64,000 nt of DNA from Cephalopachus bancanus (taxonomy: Eukaryota; Chordata; Mammalia; Primates; Tarsiidae). The notes below the pieces were generated by a model that saw nothing but the letters and a program-made list of their open reading frames with translations, did no database searches and had not been told where the DNA came from. The DNA is taken from assembly GCA_027257055.1 (NCBI GenBank), contig JAPVLO010000003.1:15193501-15257500 (forward strand), given 5' to 3'. This document shows positions 46,787 through 58,875 of the stretch, one piece after another (within the stretch, counting starts at the first letter, position 1; every line of letters begins with the position of its first letter). Made by a program: the position numbers and the translations under genes.

Positions 46787-47143
46787 CAGACGGTCCCTGA
46801 CTTATAATGGTTTAACTTATGATTTTTTGACTTTATAACGGTGTGAAAGTGACATACACATTTGGTAGAAACTGTACTTCAAGTACTCATACAACCATTC
46901 TGTTTTCCATTTTCAGTTGAGTATCCAATAAATCACATGAGATATTCAAACTTTATTATAAAATCATCTTTGTGTTAGATTATTTTGTCTAATCGTAGGC
47001 TAAGTGTAAGTGTTACGATAAGCTAAGCTAAGGTATAATGTTTGGGAGGGTAGGTGTGTTAAATGCATTTTGTACATATGATTATTTTCAACTTTCAATG
47101 GTTTTATTGAGATGTAACCCCATCATAAATCGAGGGGCATCTA
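46787..47143 (+). mobile_element. Tigger-like MITE with inverted ends
   Basis: The left end 'cagacggtccctgacttata' and the reverse of the right end 'tagatgcccctcgatttatg' pair as terminal inverted repeats. The right side has TA at 47144-47145 and the left side CA at 46785-46786, consistent with a TA target after one change. There is no coding region. Probably a TcMar-Tigger non-autonomous family; its name is not certain. Confidence 0.8.
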
Positions 47144-47184
47144 TACTATAATCTTACTTAACCATTTGAGATTGTACCGTTTTT

Positions 47185-47342
47185 GCTTTGTCTATCATTT
47201 TATAGAGAAGAAAACTGAAGTTTGAAGTGAGTGAATATGTTATTCCAAGTTGACTCTACTAGTATGTAGTGGCATCAGAATTAGAATCCAGAAAGTTGGT
47301 ATTTCAGAAGTAACACTATTAACCACTATACTACACTATTCA
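47185..47342 (-). repeat. MIR fragment
   Basis: 'attttatagagaagaaaact' to 'ttaaccactatactacacta' is a reversed MIR head and core. Confidence 0.8.
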
Positions 47343-47596
47343 ACCATTAGGACTTTAGGTTTATAAAGAAGTAAATATACACTAGACCTTCACATAAAAC
47401 AAAATACTTCAGAATAGTACATATACTTAAATGTGACCAAAAGAATTCCTGTTTTTGCTTATCAGTTTCTAAATCCCTAAAAAGTTTTCATCTCTTTTTC
47501 AGGTTTGCAAATGCCTACTCTCATAGATAAAAATAATGTAAATTGTTATAACATAGTGCCATTAAGAAAAAAAAAAGCAATCCAAAATTGACACGA

Positions 47597-47886
47597 GGCC
47601 AGGTGTGGTGGCTCACGCCTGTAATCCCAATACTCTGGAAGGCCAAGGTGGGAGCTCAGGAGTGCAAGACCAGCCCAGACAATATAGTGAAACCTTGTCT
47701 CTACAAAAATAAATAAATAAATTAGCTGGGCATGTTGCCACGCACCTCTAATCCCAACTACTCAGGAGGCTGAGATGAAAGGATCACCTGAGCCTAGAGG
47801 GTCAAGGCTGAAGTAAGCTGTGATCATGCCACTATACTCCAACCTGGGCAACAGAGTGAGACCCTGACTCAAAAAACAAGAACAAA
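47597..47886 (+). mobile_element. Alu (old subfamily), full-length dimer
   Basis: Starts ggtgtggtggctcacgcctg and ends in an A-rich tail after 'accctgactc'. A 13-bp duplication with one change, aaaattgacacga (47584-47596) and aaaattgacatga (47887-47899), flanks it. Confidence 0.94.
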
Positions 47887-47899
47887 AAAATTGACATGA

Positions 47900-48935
47900 A
47901 TGTGACAAAATATTAATACTCCCATTCCCTTGTGGTAAGAGTATAAATTGGCACACGCTTTCTGAAGGACATTAAACAATAAGTAATTAGGATTCATAAA
48001 GTCTCAGCAAGGAGAGTAAAGATTCACATGAGATGATGCGTATCTCAATGCTGTTTATAATAGTAAAAACAAATTAAATTCCAGTGATTACACTCGTATA
48101 TTTCATCAGGTGGATGTACTGAACTTTGGATAGAAAATAATATTTTCAAAGAGTACCTAATAGAATATTAAAATGCTCAAGATACTTTTTAAAAATCATC
48201 CTATAAAATTGTATGTGTTATATTATCTCAATTGCAAACTGTTAGAACAAAGAACTAGAAACAGCATATTCATTTTAATATTTTAGTTTATAAAAGGCAA
48301 AATTCTAAATGATTTTCATTTTCTTTTGTGCCCAATGAATATGCATTAGTTGGTAATCAAAACAAAAGAGTAATAAATATTATTAGAACAGGATACAGTA
48401 CATAACAAGGTAAATGCAATCTAATAGAATACTTCATTCCCTAAAAATCACCTATATTTCAACAACAAAGTCAAAAAATGTATTTATATAAAACCTTCCT
48501 GATTCTACTACTGACAAGATATTCTCTCCCCCCACTAAATTCCCACAAGCTATTTTAGTCATATTTGTAAATGAGTAGGAATTATACATTTTGGTATTTG
48601 TTTTCCCAGCACACCACAGACAATAGATGCCATTTGAACTGAACTGACAGTAATGGGACACCAATGGAACAGAAATAGATTTAGTGGGTGGCATCTCAGA
48701 AAACAGTTCTTTCTTAGATTTTGGCTATATATAGATCTCATAAAATGTATTTAGTTTTACATACATTTTATATATTACTATATATATATAATAGTCCATA
48801 TATCTGAAGAGTGTCTGGACTCCGGAGGAATAATATTGGTCCCTGCATCCAAGATGTTTGGACAGACACTGAAAAGTCATGTATCACTCCTACTATACAA
48901 ACTCAAGCCTAGCTTTGGAGAAGGGTGCCCTCCCC
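47900..48935. other. Unassigned AT-rich DNA, no gene seen
   Basis: No family recognised. A short TATA-rich tract lies at 48765-48795. Confidence 0.4.
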
Positions 48936-48937
48936 AG

Positions 48938-49075
48938 TTATAGACGGGGAACAGAAGTTCAGAAAGGTCAAACATATTGCCCAAAATCACACAGTTAATA
49001 TGTCAGCAAAACTGGTGTTTTTAACCCGAGTACATGTGAGTCCAAATCCCAAACTCTTGAGATTATGCTATGCTG
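48938..49075 (-). repeat. MIR fragment
   Basis: 'acagaagttcagaaaggtca', 'aaatcacacagttaat' and 'agtccaaatcccaaactctt' match reversed MIR. Confidence 0.78.
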
Positions 49076-49768
49076 ACTCAGGAGGAAAATGAAAGGAGAA
49101 GTTATTCCTTACATGACCTATAAGCAAGAAAAGATTGAGTCATTCTTTTTCTACAACAATTTCCACACAAACACATACAACTGTATCAGGTTAATGCAAA
49201 AATAAACATTGTTGCTCCATTTTCTTTCTTGGGTTTCTCCTCAGAATAATATAAAATCATATGACTACTTGAAACATTCTTAGGTAGCCCGTAATTTCTT
49301 AAGGTACCTTCATAATAATAGATCAGGTGAAGTTTCAGTCATTAAGTTACAGGTGACAAATTTTCCTGATATACCTAATCTGTGTGAATATTTCAAATAT
49401 TTTGAAAGAAAAGTCTACTTTGTGTGAAAGTATCGATCTTCTTTGATAACAAGCTCTTCAAGAGCCAAGAATTTTATCCTAGTAGTTCTGCATTCTCTCC
49501 CTAACTCTCCCTTTCTTTTTCCTTTCTTATCCCCTTCCCTGCAAAGCAGGTACGCACATGTGCATGGGACAATCATGGGTACTCATTCCCTGTTTAAATG
49601 GTACCTAAAAATGTGTCAATTTCAGTAGAAAAGGTGGAAAATAGAGTTTGAAACCAAGCAAGGAAGGTTGAATGCTATGTACTTTAAACCAAAGTCAGAA
49701 ACTCCTGACACTCATTCTTGGGATTTGTGTGACGTAAGTATTGATGCCTGAATGCCAACACAGAGATA
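49076..49768. other. Unassigned DNA, no gene seen
   Basis: No family or exon recognised. Confidence 0.4.
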
Positions 49769-49769
49769 T

Positions 49770-49852
49770 GGCTTCAGCCGTCTGGGCTTGGGCCCAAAAA
49801 ACAGCCTGTTTAACAAGCATCCCAGGTGACTCGGATGCAGGTGGTCTTTGTG
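49770..49852 (+). mobile_element. MER5A-like hAT fragment
   Basis: 'aacagcctgtttaacaagca' and 'cccaggtgactcggatgcag' match the right half of MER5A. Confidence 0.65.
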
Positions 49853-49854
49853 GT

Positions 49855-50225
49855 TCAGATAAGGAAGTTGTTATAAAAGTTAAGTGAATTGCCCAAAGTC
49901 ATACCAACCAATAAGTGGCAAATCTGAAGTTAGAATACAGCTAATACCTTTGAAACTACACTACATCACACTACTCACTTAGCATTTCAAACTTTTTTTT
50001 TTTAATTTGGGTCACTGCTCTACAAGCAGCAGCTGCAAAAACATTCATAGCTTACATTTGTGTGGCACTTCCTATAAACAGAGCGTTCATATTCATTATC
50101 CTATATGACCTTCACAAAAATATATTTTCTGTATTTGGCAGAGAAGGGGCTCATACTCATAAAGATTAAGATTCTTGCACAAAATTTTACTCAATTTGGG
50201 ACAAAGTGGGATTTAATGAATCCTA
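49855..50225 (-). repeat. Two adjacent MIR-like fragments
   Basis: The first (49855-49978) has 'ttgcccaaagtcataccaac'; the second (50045-50225) has 'acttcctataaacagagcg' and 'tggcagagaaggggctcata'. Both are reversed and diverged. Confidence 0.6.
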
Positions 50226-51212
50226 ATAATTAGAAAATACTCAAACGTTAAGCATTATTATTATTATTATATTTTCCTTTTAAAAATCTCAAAACTAAAA
50301 GTATTGACCCAGGAAAAGTTAAAATCAGTGGGAAAAATTAAGTAAAAACAAAATTTGAGAGCAGCCAAATTGTATACAATAAAAGTTATTACCTATTAAA
50401 ATTTAAAATAAAATCTTTTTGATAAAATTTAGCTAGAAAATAAGATCAAGAAAAAGTAAATATGAGAGGAAAAATGAAAACTCACAACAGTAGATACTTT
50501 AGTCATCATAATTTGACATATTGTTAAAATATTATTTAATATTATGCTAAATATATAATCAAATACATAATTGTAAAAACCAAATTATGGCTTCAGTGTA
50601 TAATTTATACAGAAAGATTTGATTCTTGCAAAAATTTTAGTTCAATTAAATCTGAAAAATGCAGCAAAACAGAAATATTTTAATTATGCTATATATTAAA
50701 TTGTTGAAGGGATTAAAATGGACTAATAATATGCACTTCATAAATACCTTCTCAATAAAAGTCAGTGTTACTTTAATTCTGATTTAAGTATCCATATTGT
50801 AAAGATAGTACAAAAATGTCTTCAAAGTTTAATCAAAACAATGGGTCAAAATATTCCATAATCTCAATAAGCTACCTAGTTGTAAGGTTACGTACAATAT
50901 TATTATTAACATTATAAATCAGTAACTGCAGAAGGACAACACATTGAACATACAGTGTTTTATGTCATAGTAGTAAGTCACGTATTACAGAAAGATCAAT
51001 ACATATAATGATGCATTTTCTCTTCCTGTTTCTAATTTTAATGCTTTTTTTAAATTTACGAATGCTTTTGGAAAGACTTCTTGCCTTAAAAGTAATAGTA
51101 CTAATTCAAATTGAGCTAAAACACTAAGAAATTCTATTAGAAAATTATATTAACCTCAGTATGTTATATATTAATATAATAACATACAATACAGTTGGAT
51201 ATATTATTCAAA
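50226..51212. other. Unassigned AT-rich DNA, no gene seen
   Basis: Very AT-rich, with a short (ATT)n at 50256-50272. No family or exon recognised. Confidence 0.45.
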
Positions 51213-51213
51213 T

Positions 51214-51459
51214 TTTGTTTATTTATTTTCATTTTAAAGATGTGGGGTACAATTCAGGGTTAGGTATACAAATGTTCATTATGCAGGTACCCTTATTGAT
51301 GAGGTGTGCCCCGCCCCCCATCAGTTTCCTGCTACTGCCAATCCCGCCCCCCCCACGGCAATTTCCCACTACTGACAATTCTTTTCTTACGGTATTATGA
51401 TAATTGTTCAAGATCTGCTTATGAATGAGAACATGTGATACTCAGTTCTTTGTTTCTGT
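51214..51459 (-). mobile_element. Inverted 5'-truncated L1 3' end
   Basis: 'gatgtggggtacaattcagg', 'caggtacccttattgatgag', C-runs at 51310-51355 and 'gagaacatgtgatactcagt' give the reverse complement of the L1-C end. Confidence 0.88.
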
Positions 51460-51654
51460 CTCTTCCATTCTAAATTAGTAGATTTCACATACTGGTAGTT
51501 GTAACTACGCTAGAATATACACATGGTAACATAGAAATCATGTTTTAAATTAAAACATCTTCACTTTTCCTCTAAAACATTAGAATTTTCCAAAATAAAC
51601 AATGCCAATGCTCTAATCTCTACAATATTTGTTTATTTGAGCATCTGATCATTT

Positions 51655-51655
<1 letters not shown>

Positions 51656-51702
<47 letters not shown>
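51656..51702 (+). repeat. (CA)n microsatellite
   Basis: About 22 CA units followed by an eight-base T-run. Confidence 0.95.
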
Positions 51703-51703
<1 letters not shown>

Positions 51704-52165
51704 TTTTTTAGAATGTCTAAATACGGCCTCTCCTGCTTTAGTTCAAAAACTCACTGATCCCAGCTCCTCAAATTTATAGTTTGGCCTTTCCTCTCAGACT
51801 GGGCCTATATACAAAGGAGCATTCCTGCTCACCACTCAGCAAGGTAGCAAAGCAAATCTCCTCAGCATAAAATAGTGAATCACTTGCTGGCTACAGCAAA
51901 AGCTTCCCGACTTTTCACTTCATCCGTCTTTTCTGCATGTCCCTTAAGGCTGGGCTCCTAAGTGGCTATCTTCTCTCTCCCAAGAGAAAGGAAAATAACT
52001 TGAGCGAATGAGTTCATGCCTGCCACATAAAGAGAAGCTTTTTTGAAGCACAGAAATGCCTATTTAGAATGAACTCATGGAAAACCCAACTTAAAATGCA
52101 GTGTTCTTTGTGTCAACAAAAGTCTACTTGGGCAGGATAAATAGGTGAAGCCATGAATTTCCAGT
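51703..52165. other. Unassigned DNA, no gene seen
   Basis: No family or exon recognised. Confidence 0.4.
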
Positions 52166-52167
52166 CT

Positions 52168-52268
52168 CCCAACGCCAGATTAAATCCTACCTCCTCAAAA
52201 AGACCCTGTTATTGCTGTGTCACCCTATTAGAACTTCATATTTGCTTTGGATCATTACAATAACTCCT
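52168..52268 (+). repeat. L2 fragment
   Basis: 'aaatcctacctcctcaaaaa' and 'gaccctgttattgctg' resemble the L2 3' region. Confidence 0.55.
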
Positions 52269-53130
52269 CTATGGGTGCAGGAGACCTGCCAGGGTTTAAG
52301 TAAAGCCATGACCACATTCAGTCTAGACACTATCATCTTCACTAAAATACATGAGTAAAAAGTAGCTTCTCAGAGGCACAAGGCTCTAGTTAGACCTCGA
52401 AGGAAAAAATATCAAAGGTACAAACACACAAAAAATTATTTGTTTATATGGAAAATTTTCATTAAAATGCTTTTTTCAAAGAGCTTGACCAAGATTATGT
52501 AAAAGGAGGGAATAATTTAGTTTTAGCCTAGAGGTATACAAAATTACCTGTTCATGGCAAGCATTATTTCTGAAAACAAATATAAAATTCTATAAACTGT
52601 ATACAATCTTTTCTTTATTTCAAGACAACTGAAAATAAAATTCAGAAAGAGTAAATAAGTGAAGCCCTTTGTGTACTTAAATTGACCTCCCAGGAATACA
52701 TGAAAGCCTATAAGATGAAGAAAATCTATGTAATACAAAGCTGACTGTCATCTACAATGATTTATTTCCCAACTAATACTGTCTGCGTGTTAGGGTTACC
52801 AGATAAAATACAAAATAATCAGTTAAATTTTAATTTCAGATGAAAAACAAATACTTTTTTTTTAGTATTAAGTATGTCCCATGAAATTATTTTTATTTGC
52901 TAAGTTTGACAAGTTACGTGTGTGCATATCCTATGCTCATTCTTATTTAGTCCATCTGTATTCAGAGAATCAGATATGTTTAGAGGCTCAAATAATGTAA
53001 ATCCCTGAAAACAGAACTGTATATACCTAGATGTAAGAGCTGTCTTTGAATTCTACTGCTGTAATAATAACAAAAATCACCTTCAGACATTCTAAAATCT
53101 CTCTACCAATGAGGACACTACAGACTGTAA
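52269..53130. other. Unassigned AT-rich DNA, no gene seen
   Basis: No family or exon recognised. Confidence 0.4.
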
Positions 53131-53137
53131 GATACTA

Positions 53138-53751
53138 CAGTAAATAAATCCTCTGCATATGAATGAGTTCTGTTCCAAGAGCATGTTCATAAATACAATT
53201 TGTTCGTAAGCCAAAAAAATTTAACCTAGGTACCCAACTAACAGAATTGACTATATAATAGTGTACTGCAATACGTTTATAATACTTTTCACACAAATAA
53301 TGTTTTTTTAAAAAAAGAAAACTACTTTTTTTTTTTAGTTGGAGTCTCACTCTGTCGCTCAGACTAGAGTGCAGTGGCCGCTCCTGGCCACCACAGCCTC
53401 GACCTGCTGGGCTCTGGGGATCCTTCCACCTCAGCCTTCCAAGTAGCTGGAACTATAGGTGCACGCTACCACAACCGGCTAATTTTTTGGTTTATTGTAG
53501 AGACGAGGTCTCGCCAAGTTGCCCAGGTAGGTCTCGAACCGGGTTCAGGCAATCCACTCACCTCGGTCTCCCAAAGCGCAGGATTACAGGCTGAGCAACT
53601 AGGCCCGGCTAGAAAAAAATTTTAATATTACAATTCAGCATGTGACAATGTACACCAGACATGTGATCTAACTTGTGTGACTGGACATGTGAACGCACCT
53701 TCACATCTTTGAAAGTACACACTTGAAGGTCCATATGTAGGGGACTTACTG
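53138..53751 (+). mobile_element. Tc1/mariner-type MITE split by an Alu
   Basis: The left end 'cagtaaataaatcctctgca' and the reverse of the right end 'cagtaagtcccctacatatg' pair, and TA flanks both sides (53136-53137 and 53752-53753). The inner text 'ctaggtacccaactaacaga' and 'tttataatacttttcacaca' belongs to an old mammalian element. The Alu at 53326 interrupts it; without the Alu it is about 325 bp. Confidence 0.82.
53326..53611 (-). mobile_element. Young lineage-specific Alu
   Basis: Inverted; right arm with 'gcagtggccgctcctggcca', middle 'ggtttattgtagagacgagg', left arm 'aaagcgcaggattacaggct'. A short deletion occurs around 53540. The target-site duplication is short and A-rich (agaaaa). 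Confidence 0.93.
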
Positions 53752-53973
53752 TATAAAAAATTATATTCTTATCATGCTTCAAGTATGGATGACAACTGTT
53801 CCTGGCAATGATCTTTCAGGTCTTGATATATATGCACGCCAAGCCCTTCTTATTCTCCACAGGATGTTAATAGGCACACATAGAAATTCATCATTTCCTT
53901 ATAGGTCAGTAACCATTCAAAACCCAATCACTTCATAACCAACTTGACAATGTTAATCTGCTTACTCTAGTCA

Positions 53974-54149
<176 letters not shown>

Positions 54150-54439
54150 AAACAAATGTATTATACCAGTGCAAAATGCAAGTCAAAAAGTATAAGTAAA
54201 TATTGTCTAAAAATTATAGAAGCTTCCCCTTCCATCTCCAGGGGTGTGAGTGCCTAAAGAGGGTCATTGTCATATCTAAGTCACATAATAATTATAATAT
54301 AAGGAAAGTAATTGAATATTTCATTGAATTTAGAGGGTAAAGAATATTTAATATACATAATCCCTTTCCCTAGGTTCATTTGGCAAACCCCTATATATCA
54401 TCTAAGATGTAATTCCAACATCATTTTCATCTTGAAGTC

Positions 54440-54665
54440 TTTTGCAGACATTGCCCAGATGACAGCATTCTCATAGCCCTTTGCATATCTTATCATATTA
54501 TAATGTGTTTATTTACCATATTATATTGAGTTTATTGAAATTATCTGTCATTGTCTACTAAAATGAGAGCTTCTTGAGAGCAGGGTCCATATTTTTGTTG
54601 ATCTTTGCAGTCATATTCATTATCAGAGGGCCTAGAAGACTTCAATACATGTTTGTTGACAAAAT
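54440..54665 (+). repeat. L2 3' region
   Basis: 'gagagcttcttgagagcagg' and 'acatgtttgttgacaaaata' follow the end of L2. Confidence 0.75.
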
Positions 54666-54879
54666 AAACTATCATTAACAAGCTCACACTGGAGCTTAGC
54701 CTAAAATGAAGTCGTGATTTGCAGGTTTTACAACTGCTTTATTAAAACTACCTTATGACAAATATCCCTTTGAATGGAACTCATTATTAAATCACATTAA
54801 ATTTTAAGTTACATAGATATATTTCTGTTATAACTAGGCAGACTATATAGCTTCCAACTAGGCAGAATAAGAGGTATAT

Positions 54880-54990
54880 TTCATTTAGTAATTCAAAAAC
54901 ATATTTAGAATTTGCTTAGTGCCCTGTTCTAGGTGCCGAGAGGTAAGATAAAGTCCTGCCGATACGAAAAGCCATTATGATTCTCAAAGA
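54880..54990 (-). repeat. L2 fragment
   Basis: 'tgccctgttctaggtgccga' and 'taaagtcctgcc' match reversed L2. Confidence 0.6.
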
Positions 54991-55035
54991 GATTGATGAG
55001 GTAGGAGTAAGAGATTAGAAGTTAAATATCCTTTT

Positions 55036-55126
55036 TAAAAATTTTTTTATTCTAAAGACGTGGGGTACAATTCAGGCTTAATTAAGTACACAAATGTGCA
55101 TTATGCCGGTATCCTTGTTGATGGGG
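55036..55126 (-). mobile_element. 91-bp inverted L1 3' end with exact duplication
   Basis: T-rich, then 'gacgtggggtacaattcagg' and 'gccggtatccttgttgatgg'. The exact 13-bp duplication taaatatcctttt lies at 55023-55035 and 55127-55139. Confidence 0.93.
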
Positions 55127-55139
55127 TAAATATCCTTTT

Positions 55140-55796
55140 CTTCCCAAATAAATGATGATGAATCCCAGAAGAAGAATTGATAGGTGATAACACTGTAAAG
55201 TTAGGACTGATTGAAGAACAGCAAGAAGGTCTCATGATTCCATCCATTTGCCATTGCTTCCCCATATGCTAGACCTGGTCCTTCATTGATCATAAAAAGG
55301 AAACAGAATGGTACCCTAAATGATATCTGGCCTTTCAGCCTTAAGGATTGCAGGTCCATCTGAAGGAGTTGATGACTTTCTAATGGATACTGACAAAGTA
55401 AACTATTTCATTCCAAAATTCATTTTAACAATCAACATCATTTAATCATCTCTGGAGAGTTACCTGGTAAAAACTGGCATTTTCTGTGATGCTAATAGGA
55501 CTTTTCATACATAGGTTGAGGCTCAACAACTAGGTTTAGGCAACACTGCAGTAAAGACATATCTTCAGAAAAGCAAAGGCCATCAGAATGAAATTTATAG
55601 TGTATTGCTCGAGCCAACAGCTGCCAAAACACAATAGTACTTTTATACTATGTCATAGAAGTGAAACACCATCTCATAAACCAAATCCACATATAATGGT
55701 GGATTTGGTGTGTGGATTTTTTGTGTGGATGTAGTTATGTCAGAAAACAAGAAAAACAAAAAAGGCAAGGTGGTAATGCGTATGTGGGCCGACCTA
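55140..55796. other. Unassigned DNA, no gene seen
   Basis: No family or exon recognised. Confidence 0.4.
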
Positions 55797-56030
55797 ATGG
55801 TAATGATAATACTTGCTACTGTTTTCTGTAAGCCAAACACACGTGCTTTACATAAATCAGTTCATCTAATGGTCACAATCACTTGATGAGAAAGGGCCTA
55901 CTATCTTTATTTTATTAATTCTGAAATTGAGGTTCAGAGAGGTTACGTCATTTATTCACAGTACAGAATGAGGAGCCAGGATTTGAACTTCAAACTCTGT
56001 CCTATCTACTCCAAATCTAAACTCTCAACC
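55797..56030 (-). repeat. MIR
   Basis: 'aattgaggttcagagaggtt' and 'gaggagccaggatttgaact' form a reversed MIR. Confidence 0.88.
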
Positions 56031-57600
56031 TGTAGGCATCAGTGATTCTGATTCCCAGTTGTCACCACAATTCACATAAGGAATCTGTGAATCATTTATT
56101 AGCTTTAATGACAAAGACAAGTGACTTCCCGACATTCATATTTGGACTGACAAGAGTTTCATCTGAATCACTCTCATCCAACCTAAAATAAGAAAGAGTT
56201 TCTTCATGTTCTCGTTCCTGTGTCCACCTCAAAAGGAACTCTGTTAGGTTCATGTGGTATTTTGGGGGTTTTTTTCTGTTTAAAAGTTTCTTTGGAGAAA
56301 AAATATTTGAATGGAGATGGGCAACAAAAGGGTATTAAGAGCTGGTGTTTGAAAGCTATTTTTTCTTTTAACCTGAGCCCAAAGTTTGGGGTCTGGGAAA
56401 CACTGTGGGACTTTTGCAGGGAGTCTCTACTGGCCACCACTCATGGTGCCAAGCCAGCCTAGTCTCTGGTCAAACAACCGAAGCTCTCATAAATACCCTC
56501 TCAGGTTCTTCCTCAAAGACGCCTTCACAGAGACACCACTGGGACCTGAGGAGGCTTGAGGTAGCTTTAATTCCTTTTCAGAGCAACAGGATATGCACTT
56601 GGTCATCTGTGGACAGAGAATAAGAAACTCTGTGTCTATTCCCTGCATCTAGCAATAGGACCAATTGGGAAGCCTTCCATTCCTGCCACAGGGTTTTTCA
56701 CAATAAATTAAGCCCCAAAATTCATTTCTTTGAAATGATCCTCTAAAAATGCAGCACTCCCTTTAATGGGGATAGTGCACTAAGAACGTATTATTAAAGA
56801 AGGTGATGGTTGGTCCAAGCACAATGGTGTTGACAACTACTTTGATCACAACCAGTTTAAGATTTTTGTTCCTTCTCCACTCCACTGTTTCACTTGACTA
56901 GGCTTAAAAAATTAAAATTAAAAAATAAAAAGGGTGACATACCCTTTATACAAAGAAGAATCATAGTTCCTTGCTTTTGTTTCAACCCCATTTCTAAGTA
57001 TTCCAATAGAAATCTCTACGTGATTGACACACAGTACTGTTCTTATAATTTTATGTATAGAATAATAAAAAAACCCTAAATAATCTTGAAAATCAAATTG
57101 GTCAACATCATCCTATAGATGAAGACACAACAATTTATACACACAGAGAAAGTAACTAGATCAGAATCACTCATATTAATGTCAGAGTGAAAAGTAGATT
57201 TCAGTTATATCCCACCTCAATGACTATATAAAGTGAGAAAACACACATATGAGCATGTGTAAGGTAAAAGTACAAACCCAATAAAAAGTCAAGCTGAATG
57301 AGAAACATTAATACAACGCTGTTGCCAAGAAAGCAACAGGAAGCTAATAAGTATAAAAAGCTACACTATGTGTAAGCAATTCAGTTTCAGATGACTTTTG
57401 TCAAGGTTTCATTAGAGAGATCACCAGCTAGTTAAAAGAAGGCCAAATTCAAGGAAACGCTTTCTGTGGAAGCCAGTTACCTTTAAAGCCACAGTGTTTA
57501 CATAAATCCTGCTAGCCACATAAATACATGTTGATGTTCACCAAAAAAGGCTGATGATGGAAAGTGTGGATGGAACTGAACAAGGCAGAGACAGAGGTGA
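56031..57600. other. Unassigned DNA, no gene seen
   Basis: No repeat family recognised. Overlapping plus-strand frames at 56220-56462 and 56405-56623 have no domain signature and disagree on phase, so no gene is called. Confidence 0.4.
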
Positions 57601-57604
57601 TAAA

Positions 57605-57765
57605 AATCAGCACTAGAACATCAGAAAACCTGGATTCTGGCTTAGGTCATGAGCTAACTCAGACCTAAGGTTCTCATTAATTTGGGAGCCTCAGCCTCTT
57701 CATTTGTAAGATGAGGGAGTTGGATGGCATGACTTTTAAGGATCCTTTCAAGCTCTAAAATCTGA
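57605..57765 (+). repeat. MIR-like/CORE-SINE fragment
   Basis: 'aaacctggattctggcttag', 'cctcagcctcttcatttgta' and 'ttggatggcatgacttttaa' fit a MIR-type SINE with its 3' extension. Confidence 0.6.
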
Positions 57766-58220
57766 ACAGACCCTGGCCTTTGAAAAAAAAAAAAAACTTT
57801 CTTTACCACTTTTAGAAAGTGGAGCAAGCCCAGTATTGAGCTCTGCATTTGAAGCACTAAAAAAGAACCTAGAAAGGATATAAATATACAGGGAGTAGAG
57901 CCTTGGAGGAGGGTGACCGTACATCCTGGGTTGCCCAGAACAGCCTTGGTGTATGCCTGCTGTCCCCACGTCCCAACCAATTAACGTCTACTTTTACTAC
58001 CAAAAGCATTGTGGTTTGGATGATACATTACATAACCCTACCTATAAGGAATTGGTGTTCATTTTTGGGGGGAGAACCCTTTAGTATCTCCCATTATCTA
58101 TAGGTGGAAGTCCAAATTCCTTAGTATGTAATAAAGGTTTTGACCCTCTAGTCAAATCTCTTATCCAGCACACCCACCATATGCTAAACACAACTGACTA
58201 TTTTCAGTTCCTCAAAGGTG
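57766..58220. other. Unassigned DNA, no gene seen
   Basis: An A-run at 57783-57796 and nothing else recognisable. Confidence 0.4.
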
Positions 58221-58224
58221 ACCA

Positions 58225-58505
58225 CCATTGCTCATGTTATTGCTGACCTTCTCCTCCACCCTACGCTACAGTACAACAAGCTCTTCCACATTCATCAAGA
58301 CTCAGTTCAATATCACCTCCTCTGGGAGTCCCTCCCGTCCCTCCCTTTGAGATCGCTCTGCCCATACCCCTATTAGCACATGGACCAAGGTTCTCTGCAG
58401 TTCTTTCTTAGTCTCCTCTACTGCATCATAAGGTCTGTCAAGAATTTTTCTTATTCATCTTTGTACACAATTAGCACTCAACAACATGTTTGTTGAATTA
58501 AACAG
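58225..58505 (+). repeat. L2 3' region
   Basis: 'caatatcacctcctctggga', 'gtccctcccgtccctccctt' and the end 'acatgtttgttgaattaaac' give an L2 3' end, extended upstream. Confidence 0.82.
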
Positions 58506-58664
58506 AAAAGAGAAATTCATAAAGATCTGCTAACAAGACATTGGCCAAATTATCTTTCATCAGAGTGAACAAGAAAACAATGGGCTTAAACTTACCTAGC
58601 TCCCACCACTATAATCACCACTGGCAATGGTCACTTTTATGGTATGTGGAGCATTAGTGTTCTG

Positions 58665-58875
58665 TGGCCGAAGGGCATGGTCTACAACAGTCTCACAGTT
58701 GAAGGCCAGTTCTGCCACCTACATCTTAGACAAGTTACTTATCCTATCCTAGTTGAGTTCCCTCAATGCAAAATGGGAAAAATGTTACTTTCCTCTATGT
58801 AAGGTTACAAACAACATGCTTAGTGTAGGCCTGAGTAGTGACCCTAGCACAGAGCACATAAGTAATAAGGAGTAA
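58665..58875 (+). repeat. MIR
   Basis: 'tggccgaagggcatggtcta', 'aatgcaaaatgggaaaaatg' and 'gagcacataagtaataagga' follow MIR in sense. Confidence 0.72.

Noticed and set aside
49190..49215. Possible MADE1/mariner MITE end (caggttaatgcaaaaataa)
   Set aside because: Only one end resembles the family; the inverted partner and palindromic structure are missing.
56220..56623. Overlapping plus-strand frames of 80 and 72 codons
   Set aside because: They are in different phases, lack domains and have no splice-bounded structure. Kept as unassigned DNA.
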